Numbered from the stretch's first letter, positions 28,123 through 37,098 are shown. The stretch is DNA of 64,000 nucleotides from an uncultured Hyphomonadaceae bacterium (GCA_913057945.1 CAJXOF010000008.1:124001-188000), one strand, 5' to 3'. Notes: generated from the letters alone by a model not told the origin. Numbers and translations: made by a program.

Positions 28123-28704
28123 CTAATCGTCAAACGTGTAGGACACGCGCAGGCCGATATTGTCGATGCCCTGGTTGCGGCCGTTTCCGAGGACCTGGCC
28201 ATGACTCAGATGCTCGTACATGAGCTCCGTGCCCCAAATCTCGTTGATGTTGTAGTGGAGGCCGAATGTGGTCCGGAACAGGTCCCGCGAGCCGAACAGG
28301 ACGTGGTCTTCGGTGAAGGCGTCGCCTTGTGGGTCACCTTGGGGATAGGGGCTCGCCAGTTCTCCGTCATGCACGACATAGCCGAAGCTCGGCTCGAAGG
28401 CCCATTTGTCCGCAAATTGGAACGACCAGTGAAGGCCAAGGCCGCCGAAGCTCGTATCGCCCTGGGTATTCAGGCTGCCCATGACGTAGGGCTTCGGGCT
28501 CCAGATGAGGTCGAGAAAATCGGGGGAGGCGAACAGGAGTTCGGCGCTGATATTCTGGCCGGGCTCCTTGTCGGCATTGTCGCAGTCGAGGACGCAGATG
28601 TTCTCCTGCATGACGCCCAGCCGCGCCTCGCTGAGAATGTCGGCCTGTGCAGTTCCGGCGGTGAAGGCAAGTGTCGAGAGAAGGAAAGTGACGGCGCGGT
28701 TCAT
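28123..28704 (-). CDS. PagL-like lipid A 3-O-deacylase (acyloxyacyl hydrolase family)
   Basis: A 193-aa outer-membrane barrel with a signal peptide ending TAQA (about residue 21). The C-terminal active-site region has His165-x-Ser167 in YEHLSHGQ and Asp181 in NQGID, where characterised PagL enzymes have Glu. The last residues alternate as in a beta strand (IGLRVSYTF). PagL removes the 3-position acyl chain of lipid A in the outer leaflet. Transcribed alone. Confidence 0.85.
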   Translation of the reverse strand: MNRAVTFLLSTLAFTAGTAQADILSEARLGVMQENICVLDCDNADKEPGQNISAELLFASPDFLDLIWSPKPYVMGSLNTQGDTSFGGLGLHWSFQFADKWAFEPSFGYVVHDGELASPYPQGDPQGDAFTEDHVLFGSRDLFRTTFGLHYNINEIWGTELMYEHLSHGQVLGNGRNQGIDNIGLRVSYTFDD

Positions 28705-28770
28705 TCATTACCCCTTTGTAAGGTTAATCCCCAAGATGGAAGTCAACGCCGCGCCGTCAAGCGCGTTCCG

Positions 28771-29358
28771 TTACGCCTTGCCACGAACCCAGCGAAGGGT
28801 GGCTTTTGCGACACGCTCGCCAAACAGCTCAGCGGTCTTCAGGTCGGCAGCATCCGGGCCGTCCTCGGCCGACAGGTCGGTCAGGGCCTGCGTGGCGAGA
28901 CCGTTGGAATGACCAGCGCGGTTGAGGGCTTCCCCAAACTGGTGGCTGGACGCATTGAACCCGGACTTCATGCCGAAATTCACCCAGATCATGCCTTGCT
29001 GGGCGGCGAGGGTGGCGAACTGGGCGAGCGTGCCCGACTTGTCACCGGCCAGAGATCCGGAATTGGTAAAGCCTGCGGCGATCTTGTCTTTCCAGGCATC
29101 GCTGAACCAGGCCTTGGAGGAGGCGTCCATGAATTGCTTCATCGGGGCAGACGCGGAGCCCATATAGGTCGGCGCGCCAAAGATGATGGCATCGGCGGCT
29201 GCAAGCTCATCCCAGGGGCCGCTCTCCGGGGAAGCCAGATCTTCTGCCTTGTAGAGGGTGACGTCTGACCCGGCCTCTGCAGCGCCCTTGCGGACATGTT
29301 CGGTGACCTTGGCCGTGTGGCCATAGCCGGAGTGATAAACGATAACGATCTTCGCCAT
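28771..29358 (-). CDS. WrbA-like flavodoxin family NAD(P)H:quinone oxidoreductase
   Basis: A 195-aa flavodoxin-fold protein. The FMN phosphate loop is HSGYGHTAKV near residues 8-17, GAPTYMGSASAPMKQF and FTNSGSLAGDKSGTLAQ cover the isoalloxazine. ATG at 29358 has AAAGGG at close spacing, while the ATG at 29373 has none. Probably reduces quinones by two electrons under oxidative stress. Confidence 0.85.
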   Translation of the reverse strand: MAKIVIVYHSGYGHTAKVTEHVRKGAAEAGSDVTLYKAEDLASPESGPWDELAAADAIIFGAPTYMGSASAPMKQFMDASSKAWFSDAWKDKIAAGFTNSGSLAGDKSGTLAQFATLAAQQGMIWVNFGMKSGFNASSHQFGEALNRAGHSNGLATQALTDLSAEDGPDAADLKTAELFGERVAKATLRWVRGKA

Positions 29359-29385
29359 GGGAAACCCTTTCATGTTGAAAGGGGC

Positions 29386-29419
29386 AAATAAGGCGGGCCA
29401 TTCCGTGGAACAGCCCGCC
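29386..29419 (-). terminator. Terminator of serA
   Basis: Minus-strand hairpin GGCGGGC/GCCCGCC with an inner TTCC/GGAA stem, followed by TTATTTG, 50 bp after the serA stop. Confidence 0.7.
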
Positions 29420-29469
29420 CTGATTGAATAGGATTTATGCGCGTACCGTATGAAACGCGGCGTGAGGCC

Positions 29470-31065
29470 CTAGAAGGTCAGCACTTTCGCATAACGCACC
29501 TGGGGCAGGGCCTCGAGCGTTTCCATCATGTCTGCGGGCGGCGCCGCATCCACGCCGATCAGCGCAATGGCTTCTTCGCCGGCCGCCGTGCGGCCCAGAT
29601 GGAAGGTGGCGATATTGATGCCGGACTCGCCCAGCAACTGGCCGAGCGCGCCGATGAAGCCCGGCTTGTCGAGATTGTTGACGTAGAGCGTGACCGGCGA
29701 GAAATCGCCCTCCAGCGCCATGCCCTTCACTTCGACAATGCGCGGCTGACCGGCAATGATCGTGCCGGCCAGTGTGCGCCAGCCGCCCTCGGGGGCGTTT
29801 TTCGTTGCCTTGGTCTTCACCTTGACGCGGATCAGGCTGTCATAGACGGGGCTGTCCTCGGTCTTGGTCTCGGTCAGCTTGACGCCGCTGTCGGCGAGGA
29901 TCGCCGGCGCAGACACCATGTTCACATCACCGCGCGAGGCGCGCAGCATGCCAGCCAGCAGGGCCGCCGTCAGGGGCTTGCGGTTGAGGTCGGCGACTTC
30001 GCCTTCATATTCGATGACGACTTCTTCATAGCCGAAATCCGAAATCTGCCCGGCGAAACTGCCGAGCTTTTCCGCGAGCGAGGCAAACGGTTTGATGCGC
30101 GGGGCTTCCTCAGCGGTGATCGACGGCATGTTGAGTGCGTTGGTCACAGCGCCGGAGAGGAGATAGTCCGACATCTGTTCAGCGACCTGCAGGGCGACAT
30201 TCTCCTGCGCTTCGGCCGTTGCCGCGCCGAGGTGGGGCGTGGCGATGAAGTTCTTCGTGCCGAACAGCACATTGTCCTTGGCGGGCTCTACCGCGAACAC
30301 GTCAAAGGCGGCCGCCTGGATATGCCCGCTTTCGAGCAGGTCTTTCACGGCTTCCTCATCGACAAGGCCGCCGCGTGCGCAATTGACCAGGATCAGGCCC
30401 TTCTTCGTGGTCTCCAGCGCTTCACGGGACAGGACATTCTTGGTCTGCTCCGTCAACGGAACGTGCAGCGTGATGACGTCGGCGCGGGCGAGGAGGTCTT
30501 CAAGCTCGACCTTTTCGACGCCCAGCTCGATTGCCCGTTCTTCTGTCAGGAACGGATCATAGGCTGCAACCTTCATCTTCAGGCCGATCGCCCGCTCGGC
30601 GACACGGCTTCCGATATTGCCACAGCCGATCAGGCCCAGCGTCTTGTAGGAAACCTCGGTCCCCATATAGCCCGACTTCGGCCATTTGCCTTCTTGCGTC
30701 TCGGCATTCGCTGCCGGGATCTGGCGGGCGGCGGCAAACATCATGGCGATGGCGTGCTCGGCCGTCGTGATGGCGTTGCCGAAGGGCGTGTTCATCACGA
30801 CAACGCCCTTGGCGGTGGCGGCCTTGATGTCGATATTGTCGACGCCGATGCCGGCCCGGCCGATGACTTTCAGCTTATGGGCGGCGGCGATCACGTCGGC
30901 GTCTGGTTTGCAGGCTGAGCGTACGGCGAGGCCGTCATATTGCGGGATGATCTCGATCAACTCGTCCTTGGACAGGCCGACCTTGATGTCGGTTTCGATG
31001 CCACGGGCCTTGAAGATGTCCACGGCGGCGGGGCTGAGTTTGTCAGCAATCAGAACTTTGGTCAT
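29470..31065 (-). CDS. serA: D-3-phosphoglycerate dehydrogenase
   Basis: Oxidises 3-phosphoglycerate to phosphohydroxypyruvate, the entry to serine synthesis. The 531-aa protein is the long type: N-terminal substrate domain, NAD site GCGNIGSRV near residue 145, the catalytic His in TPHLGAATAEAQ, an intervening domain, and a C-terminal ACT regulatory domain (LYVNNLDKPGFIGALG). ATG at 31065 follows AAGAGATACTGAAC; longer in-frame starts are unsupported. It follows serC by 31 bp in one operon. Confidence 0.97.
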   Translation of the reverse strand: MTKVLIADKLSPAAVDIFKARGIETDIKVGLSKDELIEIIPQYDGLAVRSACKPDADVIAAAHKLKVIGRAGIGVDNIDIKAATAKGVVVMNTPFGNAITTAEHAIAMMFAAARQIPAANAETQEGKWPKSGYMGTEVSYKTLGLIGCGNIGSRVAERAIGLKMKVAAYDPFLTEERAIELGVEKVELEDLLARADVITLHVPLTEQTKNVLSREALETTKKGLILVNCARGGLVDEEAVKDLLESGHIQAAAFDVFAVEPAKDNVLFGTKNFIATPHLGAATAEAQENVALQVAEQMSDYLLSGAVTNALNMPSITAEEAPRIKPFASLAEKLGSFAGQISDFGYEEVVIEYEGEVADLNRKPLTAALLAGMLRASRGDVNMVSAPAILADSGVKLTETKTEDSPVYDSLIRVKVKTKATKNAPEGGWRTLAGTIIAGQPRIVEVKGMALEGDFSPVTLYVNNLDKPGFIGALGQLLGESGINIATFHLGRTAAGEEAIALIGVDAAPPADMMETLEALPQVRYAKVLTF

Positions 31066-31096
31066 GTTCAGTATCTCTTTTGAATAGGTGCGCGGG

Positions 31097-32260
31097 CTAG
31101 AGCGTTGCAACTTCCTGGGCGAAGGCCCAGTCAAGCCACGGCGTCAGCTTGGCGACATTGGATGGCTCAACGGAACCACCACACCAGATGCGCAGGCCCG
31201 GAGGGGCCTTTGCGTATCCGGCCGCGTCAAAGCAGGCATTCTCGGCTTCGAGCCGCTTCATCATCGCCTTCACGAAAGCGCGCTGAGCGTCCTCATCGAG
31301 ACCGGCCACGCGTGGATCAACGATCTTGAAGGTCACGCCCGTATTGGAGCGGACATCCGCATCCGGACAAAGGAAATCGACCCAATCGGTCTTGGCGACC
31401 CAGTCCGTGAGATGCGCAAGGCTCTCATCGGAGCGGGCTTTCATGCCTTTCCAGCCGCCGAGGCCCTCGCACCAGTCGAGCGCCTGAAGATAGTCTTCCA
31501 CGCACAGCATGGAGGGTGTGTTGATCGTGGCACCTGCGAACAGGTCCTCGTTCAGCTTGCCGCCCTTGGTCATGCGGAACAGCTTCGGCAGGGCGCGATC
31601 CGGTGTGTAGGTCTCAAGGCGACGCACAGCGTTCGGCGACAGGATCAGCATGCCGTGGGCCGCTTCACCGCCGAGGCATTTCTGCCAGGAATAGGTCACG
31701 ACATCGAGCTTGGACCATTCAATGTCCTGCGCGAAGGCAGCAGAGGTCGCGTCGCAGATCACGACGCGGTCCGGGTTCGGCTTGATCCAGTCGGCATTCG
31801 GCACGCGCACACCAGAGGTTGTGCCGTTCCAGGTGAAGATGATGTCCGCATCATCGCGCGCCTTGGAAAAGTCCGGCAGCTCGCCATAGTCGGCGCCATA
31901 TGTCTCGCACTCAGGCAGCTTCAATTGCTTGGTCGCGTCGGTGACCCAGTCCTGGCCGAAGCTTTCCCAGGCGAATACGTCCACGGGCTTCGCGCCCAGC
32001 ATGGACCACATGCACATCTCGACCGCGCCGGTGTCGGACGCAGGTACGATGGCCACGCGATAGTCATCCGGAATGCCGAGAATGGCTTTCGACCGGTCAA
32101 TTGCGGCTTTCAGCTTCTTCTTCGCATCGCCGGAGCGGTGCGAGCGGCCAAGAGCGGCAGTTTCGAGTTTTTCGAGGGAAAATCCGGGACGCTTTGCGGT
32201 CGGGCCGGAAGAAAAGTGCGGGCATGCTGGCAGCACGCCGGGTTTGGCGACATTGGTCAT
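31097..32260 (-). CDS. serC: Phosphoserine aminotransferase
   Basis: PLP enzyme that converts phosphohydroxypyruvate and glutamate to phosphoserine. The 387-aa protein is the alphaproteobacterial long form: SSGPTAKRPG near the N-terminus, the PLP-binding lysine in SWQKCLGGE, and RIWCGGSVEP near the end. It leads the serC-serA operon and is preceded by a leader hairpin that overlaps the Shine-Dalgarno. Confidence 0.97.
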   Translation of the reverse strand: MTNVAKPGVLPACPHFSSGPTAKRPGFSLEKLETAALGRSHRSGDAKKKLKAAIDRSKAILGIPDDYRVAIVPASDTGAVEMCMWSMLGAKPVDVFAWESFGQDWVTDATKQLKLPECETYGADYGELPDFSKARDDADIIFTWNGTTSGVRVPNADWIKPNPDRVVICDATSAAFAQDIEWSKLDVVTYSWQKCLGGEAAHGMLILSPNAVRRLETYTPDRALPKLFRMTKGGKLNEDLFAGATINTPSMLCVEDYLQALDWCEGLGGWKGMKARSDESLAHLTDWVAKTDWVDFLCPDADVRSNTGVTFKIVDPRVAGLDEDAQRAFVKAMMKRLEAENACFDAAGYAKAPPGLRIWCGGSVEPSNVAKLTPWLDWAFAQEVATL

Positions 32261-32340
32261 CTGTTTTTACTCCTATCCTCACAGATAGGCTGGGCACCGT
32301 TGGGGGCGCCTGGCCCGCCGCGTCTGTCTCACATTTCCAT
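32261..32340 (-). promoter_or_regulatory. Candidate serC leader RNA element
   Basis: On the minus strand a GC-rich folded segment is followed by hairpin CCTATC-TGTGAG-GATAGG (32289-32272) whose 3' arm runs into the GGAG Shine-Dalgarno, 9 nt before the serC ATG. Its position before serC-serA in an alphaproteobacterium fits the serC motif reported from comparative genomics (Rfam serC), a proposed cis-regulator. Ligand unknown; match from memory, not computed. Confidence 0.55.
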
Positions 32341-32396
32341 GGGGGGCGCAAATGACATTATTGCGTCCGGTGCGACTGGGTGCTTCACTTCGGTCC

Positions 32397-33233
32397 ATGA
32401 CCCTTACCATTCATCGCCTGTCGGGCACTTTGGGTGCCGAAATTCACGGGGCTGACCTCATCGGCGGACTCTCCAACGCGGCCTTTGATGAAATCCATCA
32501 GGCTTTCCTGGATCACAAGGTGATCGTGCTGCGCGGCCAGAATGGCCTGTCGCCAGACCAGCAAAAGGATTTTGCCCGTCGGTTCGGAACGCTGAACATT
32601 CACCCCTATGTGAAGGGGATGGACGACCATCCGGAACTGATGGAAATCATCAAGGAGCCCGACGAGAAGACCAATTTTGGCGGCGGCTGGCATTCCGACA
32701 TGAGCTTCCTTGAGGAGCCGGCGCTCGGCTCGGTCCTGCACGCCATCGACGTGCCACCCTATGGCGGGGACACATTGTTCGCTGACCAGCAGGCCGCCTA
32801 TGACCGGCTGTCCGAAGGCTTGAAGACAACGCTCGAAGGCATGACCGCCATCCATACGGCCAGCAAGGAATATGGCGCGGATGGCTATTCCGCTGCCGTG
32901 CGCCAATCGATGGATGCCAAAGCCGCGCCCGATGCGCCGGAATACGAACACCCCGTTATCCGCACGCATCCTGAGACTGGCCGCAAGGGCCTGTTCATCA
33001 ATCCCGCTTTCACGCTGCGCTTTGCCGGTTGGAGCCGTAAGGAAAGCCGTCCGCTGCTGAACTATCTGTTCGACCTGTCAAAGGAGGAGCGGAATACGTG
33101 CCGCGTGCGCTGGCAGGAGGGCGACGTGACGATGTGGGACAATCGCTGTGTCTGGCATTATGCGCTGAATGATTATCACGGCCACCGCCGCCACATGCGC
33201 CGGGCCACGATCAATGGCGACAAGCCGCGCTAG
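32397..33233 (+). CDS. TauD/TfdA family alpha-ketoglutarate dioxygenase
   Basis: A 278-aa non-heme iron dioxygenase. The HxD iron motif is WHSDMSF near residue 98-101, the distal His lies in VWHYALNDYHGHRR, and the 2-oxoglutarate Arg is in the same segment (RRHMRRA). ATG at 32397 matches the family N-terminus (LSGTLGAEIHGADL); an upstream ATG at 32352 has a G-rich stretch before it and cannot be excluded. The family hydroxylates taurine, 2,4-D and related compounds; substrate unknown. The stop overlaps the convergent lysoplasmalogenase stop by 4 bp. Confidence 0.88.
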   Translation: MTLTIHRLSGTLGAEIHGADLIGGLSNAAFDEIHQAFLDHKVIVLRGQNGLSPDQQKDFARRFGTLNIHPYVKGMDDHPELMEIIKEPDEKTNFGGGWHSDMSFLEEPALGSVLHAIDVPPYGGDTLFADQQAAYDRLSEGLKTTLEGMTAIHTASKEYGADGYSAAVRQSMDAKAAPDAPEYEHPVIRTHPETGRKGLFINPAFTLRFAGWSRKESRPLLNYLFDLSKEERNTCRVRWQEGDVTMWDNRCVWHYALNDYHGHRRHMRRATINGDKPR

Positions 33234-33880
33234 GCTGTTGCGGCAATCATGCCCCAGGCGATCAGGGCCTGCCCGAAGAAGTAGAGACCCCAGACCAGAA
33301 GCGATGAGACGAGTTGCGGCGGCGCGCCTTCGGGCCGCGTAAACAGCTGCCGGGCGAGGATCATGTCGGAGGCGACGAACATCATCGCGCCAATCGTCAC
33401 CAGCAAATATTGCGGGTCCAGCCGGAGCGCGAGCACGCCCATCAACAGGATGATGCCCGTATAGGCAAACACCGGGATGCGCATGTCGCTTAGGGAAGGG
33501 GACAGCCAGCGCACATAGGCCACGCCGCCCAGGGCAAGTCCGAACTGCGCCGCCGGGACCAGCCAATTCTTTTCCGCCAGGGGCAGGCCCCAGAAGAGGA
33601 CCACATAGGCCACATGCGCGAGGAAAAACGCCGCCATGCCGGGCTTCAGCCATTTCTCACCGTCCAGAGCGAGAAACGCATCCCCAAGCGATGAGAGCGC
33701 CAGCGCCGCCACGAGCAGGATCGGCCCACCTGCGAGATACGCGAACAGGGCCAGAAGTGTCGTCGAGCCTGTCTTCACGACCACGCGCGGAATGCTGCCC
33801 CCGGCGCGCCAGCACCAGACGACCCAGAAAAGCACGCCAAGCGCGATGGCGCCTGCCAGCGCTAGAAAGTCGGGGGTCAT
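33230..33880 (-). CDS. YhhN family (lysoplasmalogenase-type) membrane protein
   Basis: A 216-aa integral membrane protein with about eight hydrophobic segments. The conserved acidic sites of the family are seen in ALSSLGDAFLAL and MMFVASDMILA. Eukaryotic TMEM86 relatives hydrolyse lysoplasmalogen; bacterial roles are less clear. It follows the YkvA-like gene by 7 bp on the same strand. Confidence 0.88.
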   Translation of the reverse strand: MTPDFLALAGAIALGVLFWVVWCWRAGGSIPRVVVKTGSTTLLALFAYLAGGPILLVAALALSSLGDAFLALDGEKWLKPGMAAFFLAHVAYVVLFWGLPLAEKNWLVPAAQFGLALGGVAYVRWLSPSLSDMRIPVFAYTGIILLMGVLALRLDPQYLLVTIGAMMFVASDMILARQLFTRPEGAPPQLVSSLLVWGLYFFGQALIAWGMIAATA

Positions 33881-33887
33881 AAGGAAA

Positions 33888-34286
33888 TCAGTCCTGCTTT
33901 ACCGGTTCCGGCAGGCGGAGCAGGCGTCTCGCCATACCGCGATGCGTGTCCTTGACATGCATGCCGACAATTCCGAGGGCGGTGGCCAGCACGGTCGCGT
34001 CATCGGTGAAGCCGAGCCCGGCCAGGAAATCCGGCAGCAAATCGATGGGCATCACGAAATAGGCGCCGGCTGCAAACAGCACACCTTTGGCCTTCAGCGG
34101 CGTGCTTGGATCGCGTGCAGCAAAATAGGCCGACGCGAGGTCATCCGCGAACGGGATCTTTCCGGCGACGCGCAGCAGCTTGGGCACGAGGCCTTTCGTG
34201 CCACGTTCCATGCGCTCAACCGATTGCGGCGTGAACCGTCCCTCGGCGTCCTGAACCATGTTGATAATTTCCGCTGCGTCAGACAT
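33888..34286 (-). CDS. YkvA/DUF1232 family membrane protein
   Basis: A 132-aa protein with the family core YFVMPIDLLPDFLAGLGFTDD in its second half, preceded by a helix (KAKGVLFAAGA). DUF1232 proteins are small inner-membrane proteins of unknown role. It heads a two-gene unit with the YhhN-family gene and diverges from an SDR gene. Confidence 0.88.
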   Translation of the reverse strand: MSDAAEIINMVQDAEGRFTPQSVERMERGTKGLVPKLLRVAGKIPFADDLASAYFAARDPSTPLKAKGVLFAAGAYFVMPIDLLPDFLAGLGFTDDATVLATALGIVGMHVKDTHRGMARRLLRLPEPVKQD

Positions 34287-34351
34287 TGCGAACTCCTGTC
34301 AGCACTATAGACCAACAGTGTATCAACAAAAACAAGGGAGGGCAGCAGCCC

Positions 34352-35131
34352 ATGGAACTGAACTCGAATATCTCTGCCGTAATTACAGGTGGCGCGTCCG
34401 GCCTTGGTGCTGCGACCGCCCGTAAACTGGCATCGCAGGGCGTGAAAGTCGCTCTTTTTGATCTCAACGAAGAAAAGGGCGAAGCCCTTGCCAAGGAACT
34501 CGGCGGCGTTTTCTGCAAGGTGAATGTCACTGATGAAGAGTCTGTAGACGCCGGTTTTGCGAAATCCCGCGCGGCCATCGGCCAGGAACGCATCCTCGTC
34601 AATTGCGCCGGCACGGGCAACGCCATCAAGACGGCCAGCCGCAACCGCGAGACAGGCGAGATCACCCACTTCCCGCTCGACAAGTTCAACATGATTATTC
34701 AGATCAACCTTGTCGGCACGTTCCGCTGCATTGCGAAGTCTGCGGCTGGCATGATGACGCTGGACCCGATCGAAGGCGAGCGCGGCGCAATCGTGAACAC
34801 GGCGTCTGTTGCCGCGGAAGACGGCCAGATGGGACAGGCATCCTATTCTGCGTCCAAGGGCGGTGTGGTCGGCATGACCCTGCCAATCGCGCGTGACCTT
34901 GCTCGCGAACTGATCCGCGTCAACACGATCCTGCCGGGTATCTTCAACACCCCGCTGATGCAGGGCGCACCGGACAATGTGAAACAGGCACTGGCGGCTT
35001 CTGTGCCAAACCCGGCGCGCCTTGGTAATCCGGAAGAGTATGCATCGCTCGCATGCGAAATGCTCAGCAATGGCTACTTCAATGGCGAAGATGTTCGCCT
35101 CGACGGCGCCATCCGCATGGCCCCGCGCTGA
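34352..35131 (+). CDS. SDR dehydrogenase, 3-hydroxyacyl-CoA dehydrogenase type 2-like
   Basis: A 259-aa classical short-chain dehydrogenase: NAD site TGGASGLG near residue 11-18, catalytic Ser in NTASVAAEDG, YxxxK as YSASK, and a C-terminus ending in DGAIRMAPR. The pattern LNSNISAVITGGASGLGAAT and the LDPIEGERGAIVNTASVAA block are like 17-beta-HSD10/FabG-like enzymes that oxidise 3-hydroxyacyl-CoA. ATG 34352 follows AAGGGAGGG. Single gene ending at a terminator. Confidence 0.9.
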   Translation: MELNSNISAVITGGASGLGAATARKLASQGVKVALFDLNEEKGEALAKELGGVFCKVNVTDEESVDAGFAKSRAAIGQERILVNCAGTGNAIKTASRNRETGEITHFPLDKFNMIIQINLVGTFRCIAKSAAGMMTLDPIEGERGAIVNTASVAAEDGQMGQASYSASKGGVVGMTLPIARDLARELIRVNTILPGIFNTPLMQGAPDNVKQALAASVPNPARLGNPEEYASLACEMLSNGYFNGEDVRLDGAIRMAPR

Positions 35132-35160
35132 TCGGCTGACGCCGTTTCAGCAACGCTTTA

Positions 35161-35195
35161 AAGGCCCGCTCCCGGTTCGGGGGCGGGCCTCTTTA
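35161..35195 (+). terminator. Terminator after SDR gene
   Basis: Hairpin GGCCCGC/GCGGGCC with a C/G-rich loop and the tail CTCTTTAA, 30 bp after the stop. Confidence 0.8.
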
Positions 35196-35247
35196 ATGGA
35201 AGCGGGCTACGAGGACGGAAAGGGAGCCCGGCTCCCGGTCGTCCCCT

Positions 35248-36009
35248 TTACTGTCCCTTGCGTTGTTTTACGCCTTCCTCGTCAGCAATCGCGCGATCTT
35301 CGTCATTGAAGATGATCTCTGCTTCCTCGCCCTTGCCATAGGCGCGGGATTTCTTGGCCAGCGCCGACATGGAATCCTGCATCGAGCCCTGGCCGACGGC
35401 CATGGTCTTCGAGGCGGAGACGCCAACGGCTTCGGCATCGTCAAAACGGGCAAACTCGGCGCCGAGAAAAACGACTTCCCAGCCCTTGGCTTCAGCGCGG
35501 TCGAGCGCGGCCTTGGCGCCGTCCCGGGTGAGTTCGCGAGAGGAGTTTTCCAGCCCGTCCGTCATGATCACGATGACGGCCTTCTCTGGATCGTCGGCTT
35601 CCGCCAGCGAAACCATGCGCCCGATGGCATCGAAAAGCGGGGTCATTCCGCGCGGATTGGCTTCCTCATTGGTGACATTGGTCCAGTCCTCGGCGATGAC
35701 CTTTTCGCGCAGGACATCGAATTGCATCCCGTCCTGGAAGTCGAATACGGCGAGCGTGACGTCGGTTTCGATGTCGCTGCCCTCGATCTCCCCCTCATCA
35801 GCCTCACCGACACTGGCTGCGTAGGCATTCACCGAGGTGAGGGCTTCGTCCCAGATGCTGCTCATCGAGCCGGTGCGGTCGAGCAGGATGTAGGAATGCA
35901 CCGCCCCCGGATCATCATCCGGCTGTGGTGCAGGTATCTTGGCCGAAGCCGGCCCCATCAAGGCGATGGCGGCTGCGCCGGCGGCGAGTGTTGTGATGAG
36001 CTTTTTCAT
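35248..36009 (-). CDS. Exported von Willebrand A domain protein
   Basis: A 253-aa protein with a signal peptide ending GPASA (residue 23) and a VWA domain. The MIDAS residues are complete: DRTGS at 44-48, the Thr in GMTPLFDAIG and the Asp in MTDGLEN. ATG at 36009 gives the clean signal peptide; upstream in-frame codons do not. Probably periplasmic and binds a partner through a divalent metal. Not related to the low-GC VWA protein beyond the domain. A CtrA-like half-match lies 87 bp upstream. Confidence 0.85.
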   Translation of the reverse strand: MKKLITTLAAGAAAIALMGPASAKIPAPQPDDDPGAVHSYILLDRTGSMSSIWDEALTSVNAYAASVGEADEGEIEGSDIETDVTLAVFDFQDGMQFDVLREKVIAEDWTNVTNEEANPRGMTPLFDAIGRMVSLAEADDPEKAVIVIMTDGLENSSRELTRDGAKAALDRAEAKGWEVVFLGAEFARFDDAEAVGVSASKTMAVGQGSMQDSMSALAKKSRAYGKGEEAEIIFNDEDRAIADEEGVKQRKGQ

Positions 36010-36095
36010 GCGTGCGTCCCTAACCAGAAATCTACATCGGGCCACCCGGCCTGATGTAAGTTAATCTCCGGGCAAAATCAGGCGCACATGTGGCA

Positions 36096-36110
36096 TTAAC
36101 GCGTTGTTAG
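36096..36110 (-). promoter_or_regulatory. CtrA-like box (one mismatch) upstream of VWA gene
   Basis: TTAA-N7-TTAG, seven of eight consensus bases, 87 bp before the ATG of the exported VWA protein. Tentative. Confidence 0.3.
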
Positions 36111-36111
36111 A

Positions 36112-36171
36112 AAGGAAATCGGGTGCGAACGACTGTCCGCACCCGGTGAATATGAGCAGCTGTTCATATTC
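36112..36171 (-). terminator. Tandem hairpins after desaturase gene
   Basis: Two inverted repeats: GAATATGA/TCATATTC (36148-36171) and GGGTGCG/CGCACCC (36121-36144), the latter followed on the minus strand by T-rich GATTTCCTTT. Likely terminator of the desaturase gene. Confidence 0.55.
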
Positions 36172-36204
36172 GCTGCTCTGGCCTGAAATTTCAGGACGGT
36201 AAGG

Positions 36205-37098
36205 TCACGCAAACTGGGGCGCGATTTTCAGATTTCGCACCCAGCCGATCTTTTCCATCGCGAGCAGGATCGTGCCATTATAGTCGACGATCCGGTTCCA
36301 GACGCCGCGGCGCGGACGGTGCAGCGCGCTGATGGGCTGGTCGTGGTGGTGGTCATGGAAGGCTTCGCCGCCTGTCAACAGCGCCATCATATGGTCAGCC
36401 CAGATTGGGGTTTTCAGATGGCCCAGCACATTGATGCCATAGACGGTCGCGTGGAACTGAATTGCGCGGCCGATGACGACACTGGCATGGATCAGGCCGG
36501 TCAGCAGCAATGAGCCGCCGGCAGCCCAGACGATCAGATAGATCGCGGCCGGGATCACAAGATGAACGACGAGGCTGATCTCATTATAGAAGCGGTCCAT
36601 CCACACTACAGCGGGCTGGTTCTTCAACCACATGGCCAGAGGGCGCTGGGTGTCGCGGTGGTCACGCCAAAGGATCCAGCCGACCCAGGCCCAGCGCTTG
36701 GACTCGAACGGATTGTGCGGATCGCCCGGCTTGTCGGAGAAGCGATGATGCTGGGAGTGGTAGTTCACCCAGTCCTTCACATTGCCCTGCATGGCGATGA
36801 CGAGATTCAGCATGGTCACGATCTGGCCGGGCATTGCCAGTTCGCCTGCGCGATGCTGCAGGATGCGGTGAAGTGGGCCGATCCCGGCATTGCAAACGAA
36901 GATCGACGCGCCGATCACGGCGATGGCCAACGGAACGTACCACCAGTGGAAGGTCAGCTGTGTCAGGGCCAGGCCGAGCACGACCATGGTGATGAACAGG
37001 CCGAGGCCGAGCGCCGGATAGCCAAAGGCCGAAAAGAAGCTCGCATGGTTGAAATTCTTCCACGTCTTTGGAATGGCGAGCGAACGCGGCAGCGTCAT
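36205..37098 (-). CDS. Membrane fatty acid (acyl-CoA type) desaturase
   Basis: A 297-aa membrane di-iron enzyme. The three histidine boxes are HRILQHR near residue 77-83, HSQHH near 115 and HDHHH near 248, and there are four or more membrane spans. The family introduces a delta-9 double bond and tunes membrane fluidity. A perfect CtrA-like box lies 67-81 bp upstream of the ATG. It diverges from a novel membrane protein gene. Confidence 0.92.
   Translation of the reverse strand: MTLPRSLAIPKTWKNFNHASFFSAFGYPALGLGLFITMVVLGLALTQLTFHWWYVPLAIAVIGASIFVCNAGIGPLHRILQHRAGELAMPGQIVTMLNLVIAMQGNVKDWVNYHSQHHRFSDKPGDPHNPFESKRWAWVGWILWRDHRDTQRPLAMWLKNQPAVVWMDRFYNEISLVVHLVIPAAIYLIVWAAGGSLLLTGLIHASVVIGRAIQFHATVYGINVLGHLKTPIWADHMMALLTGGEAFHDHHHDQPISALHRPRRGVWNRIVDYNGTILLAMEKIGWVRNLKIAPQFA

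Noticed and set aside
27559..29268. 569-codon plus-strand frame
   Set aside because: Antisense to three recognised genes (monooxygenase, PagL-like, WrbA-like).
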